Of a stretch of DNA of 63,804 nucleotides, positions 6,541 through 14,755 are shown one piece after another. The stretch lies in NCBI GenBank assembly GCA_036265535.1, contig DATAOV010000005.1:1-63804 (forward strand), written 5' to 3'. The stretch comes from AC-32 sp036265535 (GTDB lineage: Bacteria > Actinomycetota > Thermoleophilia > Gaiellales > Gaiellaceae). The position numbers and the translations under genes were made by a program. Within the stretch, counting starts at the first letter, position 1; each line of letters begins with the position of its first letter. The notes beneath the pieces are model-generated. The model made no database searches, was not told the origin of the DNA, and was given only the letters and a program-made list of their open reading frames with translations.

Positions 6541-7149
6541 CTAGTGCAGATCCAGGCGACGCGCGTCGAATCGCGCCGAATAGAGCTCCGAGGCAAACTC
6601 CTCGACCGCGCGAGCGGCATCGGCGTCGAAGACATGCTCGACGACGCCGATCCGGCGGTCGTTGTGGAACGGCACGTCGAGGTGCTCGGCGGTGACGAGG
6701 TTGATCGAGAGGCTCGAGCAGACGGGGCACCGGATCGCAACCCCGACCTCGCCGGCGACCCCGGCCGGCGCGAGGAAGACGAACGAGGACGGGAAGACCG
6801 GCCGCGGCCGCTCCTCCGGATAGCAGAAGAAGCTCCAGGGCCACTCGCCCGCCTGGATGCGACGGGCCGCGAGATCGGCGAGCTCGTCCTCGACCGGAGC
6901 GAGTCGAGAGGTCATCAGGTCGTGGAAGAGTCCCTCGGCGAGGCCAAGCGGTGCCCAGTCGAGCTCGTCGTGTGACACGAGCCCGGGGTGCTCGGCGCCG
7001 CAACCGCAGTCGAAGGAGACGCCGAAGACGGTCGGATGCGCCGGGCCGGGAAGCTGCTCCACTCGCCGGAACGACGAGAGGGCGACGCGCGCCTCTCCTC
7101 GTTCGGGACAGGAGAACGTGTACCGGGTCGTGAGGGCGTCGTAGATCAC
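6541..7149 (-). CDS. Hypothetical protein with paired Cys motifs
   Basis: The 202-residue soluble protein carries CGCGAEH near residue 49, CPVCSS near residue 141, and a Cys in TFSCPERGE near residue 14. The spacing suggests a structural zinc site assembled from separate loops rather than one ribbon. Segments between them (VEDELADLAARRIQAG, DADAARAVEEFASEL) are helical. No enzymatic family is recognised. The start is GTG 7149. The gene lies 37 bases downstream of apt in the same direction, so it may share its transcript. Confidence 0.65.
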   Translation of the reverse strand: MIYDALTTRYTFSCPERGEARVALSSFRRVEQLPGPAHPTVFGVSFDCGCGAEHPGLVSHDELDWAPLGLAEGLFHDLMTSRLAPVEDELADLAARRIQAGEWPWSFFCYPEERPRPVFPSSFVFLAPAGVAGEVGVAIRCPVCSSLSINLVTAEHLDVPFHNDRRIGVVEHVFDADAARAVEEFASELYSARFDARRLDLH

Positions 7150-7186
7150 CCTCTTCTAATCGGCAGCGCGGACGGCGCCGCTGAGC

Positions 7187-7708
7187 CTAGTACGTGATCA
7201 GCGAGTGGACGTCGTAGTGCTCGAGGTGCTGGCGGCCCTCGAGAAAGGCCAGCTCGATCACGAACTCGACCCCGACGATCCGGCCGCCGAGCTGGGTCGC
7301 GAGGTCGCAGATTGCCCGCGCGGTGCCGCCTGTCGCGAGCACGTCGTCGTGCACCAGGACGCGCGCTCCGTCGTCGATCGCGTCTGCGTGGAGCTCGAGC
7401 GAGTTCTCGCCGTACTCGAGTGCGTAGGTCGCGCTGACCGTCTTCCAGGGCAGCTTGCCGGGTCGCCGAGCCGCAACGAAGCCGCAGCCGAGCTTGTAGG
7501 CGAGCGCCGCTCCGAGGATGAAACCTCGCGCCTCTGCCCCGAGGATGAGGTCGGGCTTGCGGGGCTCGGCCCATTCGGCCAGGAGCTCGGTCACGTCGTG
7601 GAACGAGGGCGGGTCGGCCAGCAGCGGCATGATGTCCTTGAAGACGATGCCCGGCTCCGGGAAGTCGGGCACGTCACGGATCCGGTCCTTCAGCTCCTCG
7701 ATTGCCAC
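7187..7708 (-). CDS. apt: Adenine phosphoribosyltransferase
   Basis: The 173-residue enzyme joins adenine and PRPP to form AMP (purine salvage, cytosol). It opens with the family signature IRDVPDFPEPGIVFKDI. It also has GAEARGFILG and the PRPP-binding loop VLVHDDVLATGGTA (about residues 117-130). Length is normal. The start is GTG 7708, which shares one base with the ftsR stop (TAGTG); longer in-frame readings upstream are antisense to ftsR. It therefore lies last in the garA-ftsR-apt coupled operon. Confidence 0.93.
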   Translation of the reverse strand: MAIEELKDRIRDVPDFPEPGIVFKDIMPLLADPPSFHDVTELLAEWAEPRKPDLILGAEARGFILGAALAYKLGCGFVAARRPGKLPWKTVSATYALEYGENSLELHADAIDDGARVLVHDDVLATGGTARAICDLATQLGGRIVGVEFVIELAFLEGRQHLEHYDVHSLITY

Positions 7709-8403
7709 TAGCTGCCCGCCAGCTGCCTGAGATCGCGCCAGAAGAGCAGCTGCGAGAGCTCCTGCGCGAGTTCGGCCAGCGTCTGCAGCTGCTGGACGGC
7801 GGCCTCCCTGCGCTCCGGGTTGCGCGAGCGGAGTGACGGCGCCACGAGCTGCTCGAGCAGGCCGGCCTCTCGGTCTGCGGCGGTGCGGAAGGTGCGAAGG
7901 TGCCGTCCTGAGATGCCGAACCGCGAGAGCTTCGCGCACGCGACCGCGACATCCACGTCACCGGCCGGATAGAGCTTCTCGCTGCCCACCCGCCGCGGCT
8001 GGAGTAGACCGTACTCCTCGAGCTCTCGTGCGAGGTCCGCGGTGATCGCGGCGCGCTCGCAGAGCTCGCCGAAGTCGAGCTCATCGTCGGAATCGGCCAG
8101 ACCCACGGCCCGGCGCCGCCGCCGTTCCTTGCCCGCTCCCGAGGGAGACGCGAGCTCCTGGCGGATCACGCGCAGCGGCAGGAACTCGTCTCGCTGGAGC
8201 CGCAGGATCGTCTCGAGCCGCTCGACGTCGTCCTCGCTGAAGAGGCGGTAGCCGCTCTGCGTCCGCCGCGGCGCGAGCAGCCCCTGATCCTCGAGGTAGC
8301 GGATCTTCGAGATCGAGATGTCCGGGTACTCCGCCTGCAGGCGCCGGCAGACCGTGCCGATCGTCAGCAGCCGTTCCCGCTCTGGTGCCTGGGCCGTGCT
8401 CAT
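7708..8403 (-). CDS. ftsR: MerR-family regulator, FtsR-like
   Basis: The 231-residue product has an N-terminal MerR winged helix (LLTIGTVCRRLQAEYPDISISKIRYLEDQGLLAPRR, with the two-residue spacing typical of the Rv1828/FtsR subgroup rather than of metal sensors). Residues 100-150 form a second HTH-like segment (ITADLARELEEYGLLQPRR) and the C-terminus is coiled (QQLQTLAELAQELSQLL). No ligand cysteines are present. FtsR in Corynebacterium activates ftsZ, and Rv1828 lies next to the FHA protein GarA, as here. It overlaps garA by ATGA, so the two are co-translated. Confidence 0.82.
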   Translation of the reverse strand: MSTAQAPERERLLTIGTVCRRLQAEYPDISISKIRYLEDQGLLAPRRTQSGYRLFSEDDVERLETILRLQRDEFLPLRVIRQELASPSGAGKERRRRRAVGLADSDDELDFGELCERAAITADLARELEEYGLLQPRRVGSEKLYPAGDVDVAVACAKLSRFGISGRHLRTFRTAADREAGLLEQLVAPSLRSRNPERREAAVQQLQTLAELAQELSQLLFWRDLRQLAGS

Positions 8404-8867
8404 TTCTCCAGGAAACTCAGCTTGTACTTGCCGATCTGAAGCTCGTCGCCGTTCTCCAGCCGGCCCGACTCGATGCGGCGGCGGTTGAGGAACGTGCCGT
8501 TCAGGCTCCCCTCGTCCTCGATGAAGAACCCGTCGTCCTTCTGCAGAAGCACGGCGTGAGTACGCGAGACGGTGACGTCGTCCAGGAAGATGTCGCAGTC
8601 GGGCGAGCGGCCGATGGTCGTGCGCTCACCCTGGGGTACGAAGTGCTCTCCCGCTCGGCCGCCGCCGGAGCGCACGACGAGCGCGGGCCCTTCGGCGCCG
8701 AGCTCCTCCAGCGTCGGAGCCGCATCCTCTTCCCCCTCCTCCGGGGTGAAGCTCTGCGTCGTCTCCGAGCCCGGCTCTTCCTTCACGAGAAGCGCGCCGC
8801 ACTTGGAACAGTAGTTGGCGGCCTCCGGGTTCTGGAACCCGCACTCCGGGCAGTAGATGTGGCTCAC
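8400..8867 (-). CDS. garA: FHA-domain protein with zinc ribbon, GarA-like
   Basis: The 155-residue product starts with a zinc ribbon (CPEC at 6-9, CSKC at 20-23). A linker bears ETTQ at 35-38, the phospho-acceptor motif that Ser/Thr kinases modify in mycobacterial GarA and corynebacterial OdhI. A full FHA domain follows, with TTIGRSPDCDIFLDD, VSRTHAVLL and SLNGTFLN. In characterised relatives the unphosphorylated FHA domain inhibits 2-oxoglutarate dehydrogenase and redirects carbon to glutamate; that role is inferred. The added zinc ribbon is absent from GarA of M. tuberculosis as I recall it. Start GTG 8867; first gene of the garA-ftsR-apt operon. Confidence 0.85.
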   Translation of the reverse strand: MSHIYCPECGFQNPEAANYCSKCGALLVKEEPGSETTQSFTPEEGEEDAAPTLEELGAEGPALVVRSGGGRAGEHFVPQGERTTIGRSPDCDIFLDDVTVSRTHAVLLQKDDGFFIEDEGSLNGTFLNRRRIESGRLENGDELQIGKYKLSFLEK

Positions 8868-8913
8868 GAGGACCGATTCCTTGCGCGAGCGGCGCCTTGC
8901 TCGGACGCGCGCA

Positions 8914-8927
8914 GCCGAACGTTCGGC
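8914..8927. promoter_or_regulatory. 14-bp palindrome upstream of garA
   Basis: GCCGAACGTTCGGC is a perfect inverted repeat 47 bases before the garA start, between garA and the RsiG-like gene. It could be an operator. It lacks the four-base spacer of an actinobacterial LexA box (GAAC-N4-GTTC). Confidence 0.4.
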
Positions 8928-8954
8928 GAAGCGGGACGCGTAGCGTGGCTCAAG

Positions 8955-9203
8955 TCAGCTCTCGGCGGGCGGAGAGGCTTTGCCGGCGAGGATCGCTGCG
9001 AGATGCTCGACGTCGACCTGGTCGAGCACGCTCTGGCCACCGGTCTCCTTCAGGCGCGCCTGGAGCTCGGCGCGAAGCAGGTCGATCTTGCCGTGCAGCA
9101 TTCGCCGCCGGTACGAGACCTCGAGCTCTTCCTTCGTCAGCTCGTCGATCAGCTGCTTGAGGTCCTTGTCCGACAGCGATTCGAGATCGGGAAACGGTTC
9201 CAC
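8955..9203 (-). CDS. RsiG-like single-motif c-di-GMP-binding protein (anti-sigma family)
   Basis: The 82-residue, mostly helical protein contains LSDKDLKQLIDELTKEE followed by ELEVSYRRRMLHGKIDLL. The latter matches the RsiG signature E-x3-S-x2-R-x3-Q-x3-D at E26, S30, R33, H37 and D41, with His where Streptomyces RsiG has Gln. RsiG holds sigma-WhiG inactive when loaded with c-di-GMP. Short one-motif relatives occur in deep-branching actinobacteria. No whiG is in the window, but a GGDEF cyclase is (37433). Start GTG 9203, with AAAGG seven bases upstream. Whether it binds sigma or c-di-GMP is inferred. Confidence 0.68.
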   Translation of the reverse strand: MEPFPDLESLSDKDLKQLIDELTKEELEVSYRRRMLHGKIDLLRAELQARLKETGGQSVLDQVDVEHLAAILAGKASPPAES

Positions 9204-9266
9204 GAGAGCCTTTCGTCCGGGAGGGGGAGCGATGTAGTCAAGCAGACGCCGGTCGAAGGGTCAACC

Positions 9267-11783
9267 TCAGCTTGAGACTCCGGCTTCGACCCCCTCGGTC
9301 TGCATGATCTCTTCGACGAGCTCACGCAGTTCGGTCTCGAGCGCTGCGGAGTCCTCTTCGGTCCTCCCTTCCGCGTACACGTGGACGAGCGGCTCGTCCG
9401 GATCCGGGAGCACCTGGGCCCAGCCACGCTCGTCGAAGACCTTGATTCCGTCGAGCAGGTCGACCTCACGGTCGCGCAGGCGCTCGGTGACGACCCGCAT
9501 GACGGTTCCCTTCAGCGACCACGGGCACGGAACCTGACGGTGGACGAGCGTGCTCGCCGGCAGCTCCGCGACGAGCTCCGAGATCGGCTTGCCCACCGAC
9601 GCGAGCAGCTCGAGCAGCTTGCACAGGCTGGCCACGGCGTCGTAGGCCGGGATGAACTCCGGGAAGACGTAGCCTCCGCCCACCGCTCCAGCGAAGATGA
9701 CCCCCTCGCCGGCAGCGGCCTTGGTCAGCTCGGCCAGCGAGGCCGGGGTGCGGATCACCTCGAGGTTGCTGCCCTTGACCAGCTCCTCCACCTGGCTCGT
9801 CACGGTGATCGGGAACGCCAGCTTGCCGTTGCGCCCGTTCGAGCTCATCAGGCGCAGAAACAGCAGCAGTGTCTGCTCGACCGGGATCTCGCGGGCCTGC
9901 TCGTCGATCAGGAAGAGCCGCTCGCCGGCCCGGTCGAAGACCACGCCGAGGTCGGCGCCGATCGCCGTGACGAGACGCTTGCTCTGACCGACGGCCTCGC
10001 GCAGGCTCGTGCTCGGCTCCGACGAGTCTGCGGCGAACCCGTGGGCGCTGACCGCCTCGATCTCGAGCGGGCCGAGCAGCAGCGGTAGCACGAACGAGGT
10101 GGCGGAGTAGCCGTAGTCGACGACGATGCGGTAGCCGCGGGCGCGAATCGCCTCCGCGTCCAGGCTCGAGAGCAGGTCGTAGGCGTAGCCTTCTCGCACC
10201 CGCGCCGGGTAGGTGACCGCTCCGACGGCGTTGAAGGCGGAACGCCGCAGCTCGTGGCGGGTGAAGTGCTTCTCGATCTCCTTCTGCAGGCTCGGCGTCA
10301 GCGAGATGCCCGGCTGCTCGAAGAAGCGGATCTCGAGCATCTCCGGGTCGGTGTAGCTGACGCCGACGTGGAACCCGGCGTCGTAGCCCTGCGTCTTGAG
10401 CAGGTGGCGGCTGACAGAAGCCGGCAGCACGCGCAGATCGGCGACGTCCACACCGGTCGAGTTGAGGCCGGAGATCATCGCCCGCTTGATCATCCGGCAC
10501 GCCCCCGGCGACTCACGGCTCGCCACGACGCGGGCTCCACGCTTCAGAGCCGTCCCGAGCGCGGCGGCGAGGCGCACCGCGGTCTCCGGGGTAAGGTCGA
10601 CGTTCACGAGCCCCGAGACGCCCTCCTGGCCGAAGAGGTTCGACGACGCGCGCGACTCCCAGATCAGGCTCTCGTGGATCTGCGCGCCGGTCTCGACCTC
10701 CTTGTACGGGTAGATCCGGACTCCAGGGAGGACCGCGCTCTGCGCGCCCAGCGTCACCTCGTCGCCGATCGCGGCGCCCTCCTGGACATGCGCGTGGGCG
10801 CGGATATCGCAGCTTCGCCCGACCACGGCTCCCTCCACCCGCGCGCTGCGGCCGATGTGCGTCGCGGCGTCGATCACGGAGCGCTCGGTCCGCGCTCGCT
10901 CGAGCAGCGTCACGCTCGAGCCGAACACCGAGTAAGGCCCGACCGACGCGTCGGGCGCGATGCGGCAGTAGTTGCCGAGGAAGGCCGGGCCCTCGATCGC
11001 AGCGAGGTCGTCGACCTCCACCCCCTCCCCAAGCCAGATGTTGCCGCGCAGGCGGATTCCCGAGACGTTGAGCCGGACGCGCTCGTCGAGGGCGTCGAAG
11101 TTCGCCTGGCGGAACTGGTCGAGGTTGCCGATGTCCTGCCAGTAGTCGTCGAAGACGTAGCCGTACATCGGGCGGCCCATCTCGAGCAGGAGCGGGAAGA
11201 GCTCCTTCGAGAAGTCGAACGGCCGGTCGTTCGGGATATGGCGCAACACCTCGGGCTCGACGACGTAGATGCCCGTGTTGATCGTGTCCGAGAAGACCTG
11301 GCTCCAGGACGGCTTCTCGAGAAAGCGCTCGACTCGCCCTTCCTCGTCGGTGACGACGATGCCGAACTCGAGCGGGTTCTCGACCGACTTGAGCCCGATC
11401 GTCACCGCAGCCTTCCGCTCGCGATGGGAGCGGATCAGGTCCGTCAGATCGACGTCGCAGAGAGCGTCGCCGGAGATGACGAGAAAGGTCTCGTCGAGCC
11501 GATCGCTGGCAAGGCGCACCGAGCCCGCGGTGCCGAGCGGCGACTCCTCGACGGAGTACTCGATCGACATCCCGAGCGAGTCGCCGTTGCCGAAGTAGCT
11601 GCGGATCGCCTGCGGCATGAACGCCACGGTCACGATCACCTCCTCGAGACCGTGCTGCTTCAGCAGTTCGAGGATGTGCTCCATGCACGGCTTGCCGACG
11701 ATGGGCACCATCGGCTTCGGCTGGTTCGAGGTCAGTGGGCGCAGACGCGTGCCTTCGCCACCGGCCATCACGACCGCCTTCAC
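9267..11783 (-). CDS. Sugar-nucleotide pyrophosphorylase fused to phosphomannomutase-like domain
   Basis: The 838-residue protein has three parts. Residues 1-230 are a nucleotidyltransferase (GGEGTRLRPLT signature, GDALCDVDL metal site). Residues 250-375 are left-handed hexapeptide repeats (GNIWLGEGVEVDD, IGDEVTLGAQSAVLPGVRI). The rest is a phosphohexomutase-like region. The usual mutase phosphoserine loop (TASHNP) is replaced around GFHVGVSYTDPE, so mutase activity is doubtful. The likely product is GDP-mannose or a related NDP-sugar for glycolipids or cell envelope. Start GTG 11783 follows GGGAGG and overlaps the pgsA stop as GTGA, so it is coupled to pgsA. Confidence 0.85.
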   Translation of the reverse strand: MKAVVMAGGEGTRLRPLTSNQPKPMVPIVGKPCMEHILELLKQHGLEEVIVTVAFMPQAIRSYFGNGDSLGMSIEYSVEESPLGTAGSVRLASDRLDETFLVISGDALCDVDLTDLIRSHRERKAAVTIGLKSVENPLEFGIVVTDEEGRVERFLEKPSWSQVFSDTINTGIYVVEPEVLRHIPNDRPFDFSKELFPLLLEMGRPMYGYVFDDYWQDIGNLDQFRQANFDALDERVRLNVSGIRLRGNIWLGEGVEVDDLAAIEGPAFLGNYCRIAPDASVGPYSVFGSSVTLLERARTERSVIDAATHIGRSARVEGAVVGRSCDIRAHAHVQEGAAIGDEVTLGAQSAVLPGVRIYPYKEVETGAQIHESLIWESRASSNLFGQEGVSGLVNVDLTPETAVRLAAALGTALKRGARVVASRESPGACRMIKRAMISGLNSTGVDVADLRVLPASVSRHLLKTQGYDAGFHVGVSYTDPEMLEIRFFEQPGISLTPSLQKEIEKHFTRHELRRSAFNAVGAVTYPARVREGYAYDLLSSLDAEAIRARGYRIVVDYGYSATSFVLPLLLGPLEIEAVSAHGFAADSSEPSTSLREAVGQSKRLVTAIGADLGVVFDRAGERLFLIDEQAREIPVEQTLLLFLRLMSSNGRNGKLAFPITVTSQVEELVKGSNLEVIRTPASLAELTKAAAGEGVIFAGAVGGGYVFPEFIPAYDAVASLCKLLELLASVGKPISELVAELPASTLVHRQVPCPWSLKGTVMRVVTERLRDREVDLLDGIKVFDERGWAQVLPDPDEPLVHVYAEGRTEEDSAALETELRELVEEIMQTEGVEAGVSS

Positions 11784-12388
11784 GCCGTCTCCACCTCCCG
11801 CCGCGCCTTGAGGAGGTAGCCGACGAGCGCAACGGCGGCCAGCGCGACACCGGTCCAGAAGATCCAGAGCGGCCACTCCGTGCCCTCTCGCGTGACCATC
11901 ACGAAGGCGAGCGAGGCGTAGAGCAGCCAGGTCGCCACCTTCCCGGCGAGGTTGACCGAGAAGTCGTAGCCGCGGCCCACGACGAGCTTGTACCCGGCGA
12001 TGAGCGCGACGTCACGCGCCGGGATCGCCAGTGCGATCCAGGGCAGGCGATCGGCGTGCCAGAGCAGGATCACCGCCGCGTCGATCATCAGACGGTCGGC
12101 GAGCGGGTCCGCGATCTTGCCGAAGCTGGACTCCACGCGCCACCGTCTGGCCAGCCAGCCGTCGACCTGGTCTGTGACCCCGGCGATCCCGAACACGATT
12201 GCCGCAGGCCAGCTGTGCCCACCGTCCGAGACGAGCAGGAGCGCCACGAAGACGGGGATCAGGGCGAGCCTGAAGACGGTCAGCGCGTTCGGGATCTGGG
12301 CGAGCGGGCCCGAGACATCGCTTGCGACGTCGGTGCGAAGGCCGTGCCGGCTTGGCCGGCGCGGCCGTTGAAGAACGCGTGCAGGCAT
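11780..12388 (-). CDS. pgsA: CDP-alcohol phosphatidyltransferase (PgsA-like)
   Basis: The 202-residue integral membrane enzyme has the family signature D-x2-DG-x2-AR-x8-G-x3-D-x3-D, visible as DQVDGWLAR and then GKIADPLAD. About five to six hydrophobic helices follow. It transfers a phosphatidyl group from CDP-diacylglycerol to glycerol-3-phosphate or another alcohol; the acceptor cannot be settled from sequence, and PgsA2-type proteins lie near garA in mycobacteria. ATG 12388 has TATCCT exactly six bases upstream, a leaderless arrangement. It diverges from hutF across 17 bases and is coupled to the downstream nucleotidyltransferase gene. Confidence 0.85.
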   Translation of the reverse strand: MPARVLQRPRRPSRHGLRTDVASDVSGPLAQIPNALTVFRLALIPVFVALLLVSDGGHSWPAAIVFGIAGVTDQVDGWLARRWRVESSFGKIADPLADRLMIDAAVILLWHADRLPWIALAIPARDVALIAGYKLVVGRGYDFSVNLAGKVATWLLYASLAFVMVTREGTEWPLWIFWTGVALAAVALVGYLLKARREVETA

Positions 12389-12405
12389 GCTGACAGGATA
12401 CGGCG
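12389..12405. promoter_or_regulatory. 17-bp divergent promoter between two leaderless genes
   Basis: The whole intergenic region is GCTGACAGGATACGGCG. On the minus strand TATCCT is six bases from the pgsA ATG. On the plus strand CAGGAT is six bases from the hutF GTG. The two -10 elements overlap almost entirely, so one site should fire both ways. Confidence 0.6.
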
Positions 12406-13413
12406 GTGGGCCAAAGCCTTTCGCTGCCTGGGTTCGTGAACGCCCACAGCCACGCCTTTCAACGGGCCTTGCGCGGGCAGGTCGAGGGCGACGACTTCTG
12501 GGGTTGGCGCGAAGCGATGCTCGAGCTGGCGCGAGATCTGACGCCGGAACAGGTTCGGGCCTCCTACGCGCAGGTGTACCTGGAGATGCGTGGAGCCGGT
12601 TACACGGCCGTCGGCGAGTTCCACTACCTCGGGCTCGCGGAGGCACACGCGGCCGTGGAGGCGGCGGCGGAAGCCGGGATAGAGCTCGTCCTCCTGCTGG
12701 CCGCCTACGGGCGTGGCGGGCTCGAGCGCTTCCGGCAGGAATCCCCTGCCGACTACCTGGAGCAGCTCGAGTCCGTGCGCGCCACAGGCGTGCGCGTCGG
12801 CCTTGCCCCCCACTCCGTGCGTGCCTGCCCGCGCGACTGGCTCGAGGAGCTCGGCGCCTACGCCGAGCGGGAGAGTCTTCCGCTGCACGCACACGCCTGC
12901 GAGCAGCCGCGCGAGATCGAGGAATGCATCGCCGAGCACGGGCTCCGCCCGATCGAGCTGCTCGCGGAGACCGGCTGCCTCGGGCCGCACACGACGGTCG
13001 TGCACGCCACGCATGCAGACGGACGCGAGCTCGACCTGCTTGCGCAGGCGGGTGCCCGGATCTGCATCTGCCCGACGACGGAGGCGAACCTCGGCGACGG
13101 GTTCGTGCCGGCCGAGGAGATCTGCGAGCGCGGAATCGGGATCTGCATCGGCTCCGACTCGAACGTGCGCATCGACCCCCTCGAGGAGCTGCGGGAGCTG
13201 GAGGGAATCGCCCGCCGACGGACGCTGCAACGAAACGTGCTCTCGGTCTCCACCCTCCTCCGCTGCGGGGCCGACGAGGGCGCGGCGTCAGTCGGCCTGG
13301 AGCGGTGGTCCGACGTCGACGTCGACCTCGAACATCCATCGCTGGTCGGCGTCGAGCCGGAGCACGTGCACGCCGCGCTGGTCTTCGGATGTGGCGCCGA
13401 CGTGTTCGTCTGA
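12406..13413 (+). CDS. hutF: Formimidoylglutamate deiminase-like amidohydrolase (HutF)
   Basis: The 335-residue protein belongs to the amidohydrolase superfamily: PGFVNAHSHAFQRALRG (HxH metal ligands and the HutF-type FQ), a His in LPLHAHACEQ, VVHATHAD and the Asp in IGSDSNVRID. HutF removes ammonia from N-formimidoyl-L-glutamate in histidine breakdown. The product is about 100 residues shorter than typical HutF: the first residues go straight to the HxH strand, so most of the N-terminal beta-sandwich is missing. No other hut gene is nearby, so substrate assignment is tentative. Start GTG 12406 from the 17-bp divergent promoter. Confidence 0.78.
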   Translation: MGQSLSLPGFVNAHSHAFQRALRGQVEGDDFWGWREAMLELARDLTPEQVRASYAQVYLEMRGAGYTAVGEFHYLGLAEAHAAVEAAAEAGIELVLLLAAYGRGGLERFRQESPADYLEQLESVRATGVRVGLAPHSVRACPRDWLEELGAYAERESLPLHAHACEQPREIEECIAEHGLRPIELLAETGCLGPHTTVVHATHADGRELDLLAQAGARICICPTTEANLGDGFVPAEEICERGIGICIGSDSNVRIDPLEELRELEGIARRRTLQRNVLSVSTLLRCGADEGAASVGLERWSDVDVDLEHPSLVGVEPEHVHAALVFGCGADVFV

Positions 13414-13414
13414 C

Positions 13415-13420
13415 TAGGCT
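13415..13420 (+). promoter_or_regulatory. -10 element of a leaderless promoter
   Basis: TAGGCT, then six bases, then ATG 13427. It begins two bases after the hutF stop codon. Confidence 0.55.
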
Positions 13421-13426
13421 CGCGCC

Positions 13427-14755
13427 ATGAGAAGCGTCGTGGTCGTGATCTCGGCCGCGCTCGCCTTGGCAGGCGGCGCATCGGCGCAGGTCGTCGCGCG
13501 CCACGTCCAGGACGGCGAGCTCGCCGTCGCGCCGACCGGGAAGCCCTATGTCGCCTACGTTCGAGGCTCCAAGCTTCGCATCGCGTCACGCGCGGCGGAC
13601 GGCCGCTGGCTCACGCAGCGTGCAGGCCCCGTGACGCCCGGCGCCGCCCTCGTTGCCTTCGAGGCGGGGAAGCTGGGACCGGTCGCTGTCATCCTCGCGC
13701 CCGAGAGCCGCGGCCTGGTGGTCGTGCAGGGGCGGCGGAGGACGCAGCTCGCAGCCGGGCTCCCCGTGGGCGCGTCCCTCGGTTGGCCGGGGCTCAAGCT
13801 CGACTCGCGCGGTCTTCCGGTGATCGCCTTCACGCGGTGGAGGCAGTCGACGCACGAGAGCGTCCTCGTGCTCGCCCGGATCGACAAGCGCGGACGCGTC
13901 AACGTCCGGAACGTGACCTCCGGAGGCTTTCCGAAGAGCTTCGTCGCTCCTCCTGCGGCGCCACTCTTCGTCGGCGGCCGCGTCCACGTGATCGAGTCCT
14001 ACGGCCTGGACGGCGCCGTCGGGACCATCGAGTGGCACCCGCGCAAGCATGGATGGACCGGCCAGTACATCGACGGGGGAGTCGGCGACTACCCGGTCGG
14101 GCCGCTTCTGGCAGCCACCGGCGTCGGCGGGACGGTGTATGCGGCCTGGACGGAGGCGCTGCTCGGGACCGGCGACCTACCGGTGACGCTGGCCATTCAC
14201 GGCCGCTCGATCCAATCGAACTTCGTCTTGAACCGCGCACTGACGACCGGCCTGGCCGTGACCCGGGCGGGACCCGAGGTTGCCGCGAACGAATGGCTGA
14301 CCGCGGACGAGTTGGGCCTGGCAGGAAGCGGCGTGTCCTGGGCAGGGTCCGTCGTCGGTCACGGCCGAAGGGTCGAGCTCGACGGCTGGCTGGCCGATCT
14401 CGCCGCTGCGCCGCGCGGCGCTCGCGACCTACTGCTCGCCGGGCCCGCCGGGCTCTCGTGGTTCCGCTCGCCGCGGCCGCCGCAGATTCGCGTCACCGTC
14501 GAGGCGACCGCGACCGGGACCGGCGCGGTCATCGTCAGCGGACGTGTCCGAGCGGGGTCGGGCGGCAACGTCGCGATCGTCCGCGAGCGCCCCGGATCGC
14601 CTCGCGAAAGCACGGGTACTGCCCGGCTGGGCGCGGACGGCTCGTTCTCCCTCGTCGACCGGCCCTCGGCGAGACCGCTCCTCTACCGGGCGATCTACAC
14701 CGACGCCGCAAGCGGCATTCCCTACGCCGCCCTTCTGCGGCAGCCGGTCACGTAG
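13427..14755 (+). CDS. Secreted protein of unknown function
   Basis: The 442-residue protein has a Sec signal peptide (MRSVVVVISAALALAGGASAQ, cleavage likely after ASA). The body alternates strands and Gly/Trp-rich turns over about 310 residues, suggesting a propeller or beta-sandwich. A C-terminal strand-rich domain (IRVTVEATATGTGAVIVSGR...) looks like an immunoglobulin-like fold. No catalytic motif is seen. It follows hutF closely but has its own TAGGCT leaderless promoter. Its last codons form one arm of a hairpin shared with the convergent carbonic anhydrase gene. Confidence 0.7.
   Translation: MRSVVVVISAALALAGGASAQVVARHVQDGELAVAPTGKPYVAYVRGSKLRIASRAADGRWLTQRAGPVTPGAALVAFEAGKLGPVAVILAPESRGLVVVQGRRRTQLAAGLPVGASLGWPGLKLDSRGLPVIAFTRWRQSTHESVLVLARIDKRGRVNVRNVTSGGFPKSFVAPPAAPLFVGGRVHVIESYGLDGAVGTIEWHPRKHGWTGQYIDGGVGDYPVGPLLAATGVGGTVYAAWTEALLGTGDLPVTLAIHGRSIQSNFVLNRALTTGLAVTRAGPEVAANEWLTADELGLAGSGVSWAGSVVGHGRRVELDGWLADLAAAPRGARDLLLAGPAGLSWFRSPRPPQIRVTVEATATGTGAVIVSGRVRAGSGGNVAIVRERPGSPRESTGTARLGADGSFSLVDRPSARPLLYRAIYTDAASGIPYAALLRQPVT

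Noticed and set aside
8914..8927. Palindrome GCCGAACGTTCGGC considered as a LexA box
   Set aside because: The GAAC and GTTC halves overlap without the four-base spacer seen in the two imuB boxes.
10254..11819. A 521-codon open frame on the plus strand opposite the pyrophosphorylase gene, and similar long antisense frames (43347-45833, 54280-56547, 57895-59484)
   Set aside because: They are mirror frames of strong minus-strand genes in high-GC DNA, rich in Arg/Asp/Val without any domain signature.
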